Assembly: GCF_900104575.1 (NCBI RefSeq)
Contig: NZ_LT629731.1
Coordinates: 2,062,462 to 2,126,461 of the forward strand
DNA length: 64,000 bases
Source of the DNA: Bacillus tuaregi
GTDB lineage: Bacteria; Bacillota; Bacilli; Bacillales; Cytobacillaceae
Direction of reading: 5' to 3'
A program made the translations under genes and the position numbers. Below are positions 61,995-64,000 of this stretch, in pieces; positions within the stretch are counted from its first letter, which is position 1, and each line of letters starts with the position of its first letter. The notes below the pieces were generated by a model. The model was not told the origin of the DNA. It saw only the letters and a program-made list of their open reading frames with translations, and made no database searches.

Positions 61995-62302
61995 CATATT
62001 CCTCCTTGCTTGATGACTTGACATGTGATGGACAAGGTCGCTATTTTTCTGTTTCCTAACTGGAAAATATGTAGAATTATGTAGAAAACAATAACACTAG
62101 TTTAGCATAATAATAGAATAAATCTTGGGTAATTGGGATGAGTTATGAAAAAAAGAGGGTGGGGGTAGATTAAAAGTAGAGTTGGAATGAATGTGTCATA
62201 GGTTTTACAAAATGAGTTGAATCGTATCATAAGCAGCCTATTTCAATTATTCCTTGTTACGCTAACACTTTACAGGGACTACCATTTTTTATCTAAAAGC
62301 AT

Positions 62303-62435
62303 TGTTAATGCACAGTGTTGATTATTTAAGCAGGTTGATTGTAAGTGGAAGACATACAGTGCCCGAGTCGGATCGGCGGTCGAATAATGTGCGCGAAGTG
62401 CCTGGAATGAAAAATCAACATCCTAGTATAACAGG
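62303..62435. repeat. Family B MITE-like repeat, copy B3 (shortened)
   Basis: A shorter relative of B1 and B2. It has gttaatgcacagtgttgatt at the left and aaaaatcaacatcctag at the right, with the central caggttgattgtaagtgg and gcgaagtgcctgg sequences. The middle GC-rich part is partly deleted. It lies between the SLH gene and the FMN reductase operators. Confidence 0.7.
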
Positions 62436-62480
62436 TCAATAAAAAAAGAGTTGACGGTCATGATCAATATGTGATAAATT

Positions 62481-62630
62481 TATCTCGAATTCGAGATACT
62501 CGATTTAAATGTATTTTTTTGATCAACTATCTCGAAATAAGGATAATAAAATACCTTTGATCAGTTAAAACGAGTTTCTTTAAAGGCACAAAGGAGGTTG
62601 TTTTTTACCAAAAATCTCGAATTCAAGATA
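62481..62630 (+). promoter_or_regulatory. MhqR-like operator sites upstream of the FMN reductase gene
   Basis: A perfect 18-bp palindrome, tatctcgaattcgagata, lies at 62481-62498. A close copy with one change (aatctcgaattcaagata) lies at 62613-62630, and a half site (tatctcgaaataaggata) lies at 62528. These match, as I recall it, the operator consensus of the quinone-responsive MarR repressor MhqR of B. subtilis. The downstream gene encodes an NADPH-dependent FMN reductase, a plausible target. An mhqR gene is not in the window. Confidence 0.65.
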
Positions 62631-62754
62631 ACTTAACTAAAGATAGCTTGGTATCGAGTAAATGTTTACTTGTATAAGGAATAATTGTAAGTGGGTGAGG
62701 TAAGTGGGATTATTAAATAAATTATTTGGAGCAAAAAATGAGGAGGAAGAAACC

Positions 62755-63297
62755 ATGACAAAATTAAACATTGGGATTATTATCGGATCTACACGTGAAG
62801 GACGCGTGAGCCCGCAAGTAGCGGAATGGGTCAAAGAAGTAGCAGATAAACGCGGGGACGCAAACTATACTATCATTGATATTGCCGATTACAAATTGCC
62901 GTTGCTTGGTGAAGCAGGTGCGGACGCTTCAGGTGCAGCTGCATGGTCAGAAATCATTGCAGCACAGGATGGATTTGTATTTATTGTTCAAGAATACAAT
63001 CATTCCATTACAGGAGCACTGAAAAATGCATTAGATTATCTTCGTGAAGAATGGAACAATAAGGCAGCTGGAATTGTATCCTATGGTTCAGTTGGTGGTG
63101 CACGTGCAGCGGAACATTTACGCGGGATTTTAGGCGAATTGTTAGTGGCTGATGTTCGTGTTCATCCAGCCCTCTCCTTATTCACTGATTTTGAGAATGG
63201 TACGGACTTTAAACCACAGGCGGTACAAGAGGATTCTGTTCATCAAATGTTAGATCAATTAATTCCTTGGTCAAAAGCATTATTCACTATCCGCTAA
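62755..63297 (+). CDS. NADPH-dependent FMN reductase / quinone reductase
   Basis: A 180-residue flavodoxin-like reductase. It has the FMN phosphate loop IIGSTREGRVSPQVA at the start, then the QEYNHSITGALKNALD segment and SYGSVGGARAAEHLR. It would reduce FMN or quinones or azo compounds with NADPH, protecting against electrophiles. ATG 62755 has aggagg 8 bp upstream; an alternative GTG at 62704 gives an extra 17 residues (GLLNKLFGAKNEEEE) and has a weak ggtgagg site. It sits downstream of MhqR-like palindromes and is expected to be induced by quinones. Confidence 0.88.
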   Translation: MTKLNIGIIIGSTREGRVSPQVAEWVKEVADKRGDANYTIIDIADYKLPLLGEAGADASGAAAWSEIIAAQDGFVFIVQEYNHSITGALKNALDYLREEWNNKAAGIVSYGSVGGARAAEHLRGILGELLVADVRVHPALSLFTDFENGTDFKPQAVQEDSVHQMLDQLIPWSKALFTIR

Positions 63298-63370
63298 ATC
63301 CGAACAAATTTTTCAGGTAAGCTAACATGGATAGGAGAATACAAGATTTTTGCTAAATGATGGTTTAATA

Positions 63371-63416
63371 TAAGAGGCTTTTTACAAGTTGAATAAACTT
63401 GTGAGAAGCCTCTTTA
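63371..63416. terminator. Terminator after the FMN reductase gene
   Basis: The stem taagaggctt/aagcctctta, extended by acaagtt/aacttgt, has a gaata loop and a short T tail. It lies 73 bp after the stop codon. Confidence 0.8.
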
Positions 63417-63423
63417 TCTATTT

Positions 63424-63558
63424 ATGAACGGAGTATCAATCGATGGGGAGCCGTTAAACAAATCTTGTCATTTGATTGTAGCGGCTTTTAAAGATGAAAC
63501 CTTTACTTTTCTATTTCGTAAAACTATTAAACACAAAATTTTTGGAGGACCTACTTGA
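63424..63558 (+). CDS. Possible 44-residue protein or gene remnant
   Basis: A short open frame, MNGVSIDGEPLNKSCHLIVA followed by AFKDETFTFLFRKTIKHKIFGGPT. The composition looks coding, but no good ribosome binding site precedes the ATG and it follows a terminator directly. It could be a truncated gene next to the mobile recombinase. Not recognised. Confidence 0.25.
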   Translation: MNGVSIDGEPLNKSCHLIVAAFKDETFTFLFRKTIKHKIFGGPT

Positions 63559-63679
63559 AAGATATGTTGAAAGGGGCTAGATAACTGTTTGTTTAAAATT
63601 ATCCAAAGTTAATCTAAATTACTTAAATTAAGCAAGTAAATATGTTACACTTCATCTACAAAGGTGAGGTGTTTTTATT

Positions 63680-64000
63680 ATGTTCACAATTAGAGAAGCG
63701 GCAGAAATGTTAGGAGTGGCAACATCTACGTTAAGAAGGTGGGAAAACGAAGGAAAAATTAAGTCCGTTCGTACAACAGGCAACCACCGTCGGTATACTG
63801 TTGAAGAATTATCTAAAATAAAAAAAGTGAAGCCATTAAATGGAAAAATAACCGTAGGTTATTGTCGCGTTTCTTCTTCTGATCAAAGAGAAGATTTGAA
63901 ACGTCAGGTAGAACTGGTGAGTATGTATTGTACGGCAAAGGGGTACGGTTTCGAAATAATAGAAGATCTGGGAAGTGGATTAAACTATAACAAAAAAGGT
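63680..64000 (+). CDS. tnpA: IS607-type serine recombinase TnpA, N-terminal part (cut by the window edge)
   Basis: The 107 visible codons have no stop. The first 50 residues are a MerR-like helix-turn-helix (FTIREAAEMLGVATSTLRRW, KSVRTTGNHRRYTVEELSK). Then comes the resolvase domain start VGYCRVSSSDQREDLKRQVE, with the catalytic Ser in the RVSSSDQ motif, and the DLGSGLNYN segment. This is the layout of IS607 family transposases. A weak ggtgagg site precedes the ATG. It probably belongs to a TnpA-TnpB element that continues beyond 64000. It could also supply transposase in trans to TnpB-only elements such as that at 36.8 kb, if their ends are compatible. Confidence 0.92.
   Translation, partial: MFTIREAAEMLGVATSTLRRWENEGKIKSVRTTGNHRRYTVEELSKIKKVKPLNGKITVGYCRVSSSDQREDLKRQVELVSMYCTAKGYGFEIIEDLGSGLNYNKKG

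Overview
The window is a chromosomal stretch from a low-GC Gram-positive rod, almost certainly a spore-forming Bacillaceae (Bacillus/Neobacillus-like). This rests on AGGAGG-type ribosome binding sites, frequent GTG/TTG starts, T-tailed hairpin terminators, BceRS/BcrA-like antimicrobial-peptide cassettes, SLH and LysM cell-wall proteins, a cobalamin riboswitch and MhqR-like operators. Species cannot be fixed from the sequence alone. No rRNA, tRNA, CRISPR array or prophage was seen.

Layout. 0-8.6 kb: tail of a PucR-type regulator, an acyl-CoA synthetase and hotdog thioesterase pair, then a response regulator/ABC transporter/histidine kinase/serine hydrolase cassette and a small Pro/Gly-rich protein. 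8.6-16 kb: DUF134 and Fur-family regulators, a CrtI-like flavoprotein, a TetR repressor with a matching operator in front of itself and of the next gene (an epimerase), a LysR regulator and a branched-chain aminotransferase. 16-25 kb: a large LysM protein, a DUF3231 protein, and a minus-strand FtsX-type ABC transporter with its own two-component system. 25-28 kb: small membrane or unknown proteins and a nitroreductase.

28-33 kb is the most distinctive locus. It holds a membrane cytochrome-like protein, a tiny membrane peptide, HypA, a Pro-linker cytochrome b5-domain protein, [NiFe]-hydrogenase small and large subunits and a maturation protease, mostly overlapping like an operon. The small subunit has CSGN where most hydrogenases have CxGC. 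No hypBCDEF genes lie in the window. 33-43 kb: a macrodomain-HTH protein beside a VWA protein, a DUF1835/DUF3658 gene split by a TnpB element, a DMT exporter, a UvrA-like ATPase and a methyltransferase. 43.6-47 kb is decayed: structured repeats, a broken MFS gene, an EAL-domain fragment and one intact stress-type dehydrogenase. 47-50 kb: a YknXYZ/MacAB-like export system and a LysR remnant. 50.7-56.2 kb: a cobalamin-riboswitch-controlled corrinoid import and salvage operon. 56-62 kb: a beta-helix protein, a sulfatase-family hydrolase and an SLH-anchored phosphodiester glycosidase-like protein. 62.4-64 kb: an FMN reductase behind MhqR-like operators, and the start of an IS607-type recombinase cut by the window edge.

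Two dispersed repeat families run through the window. Family A (five copies, about 90-225 bp) is highly structured and modular, with a perfect 15-bp terminal inverted repeat around its first module and a common TTTGAT right end. Family B (three copies, about 130-185 bp) is MITE-like. The best candidates for something undescribed are the compact hydrogenase/cytochrome b5/membrane cytochrome module and the family A elements.
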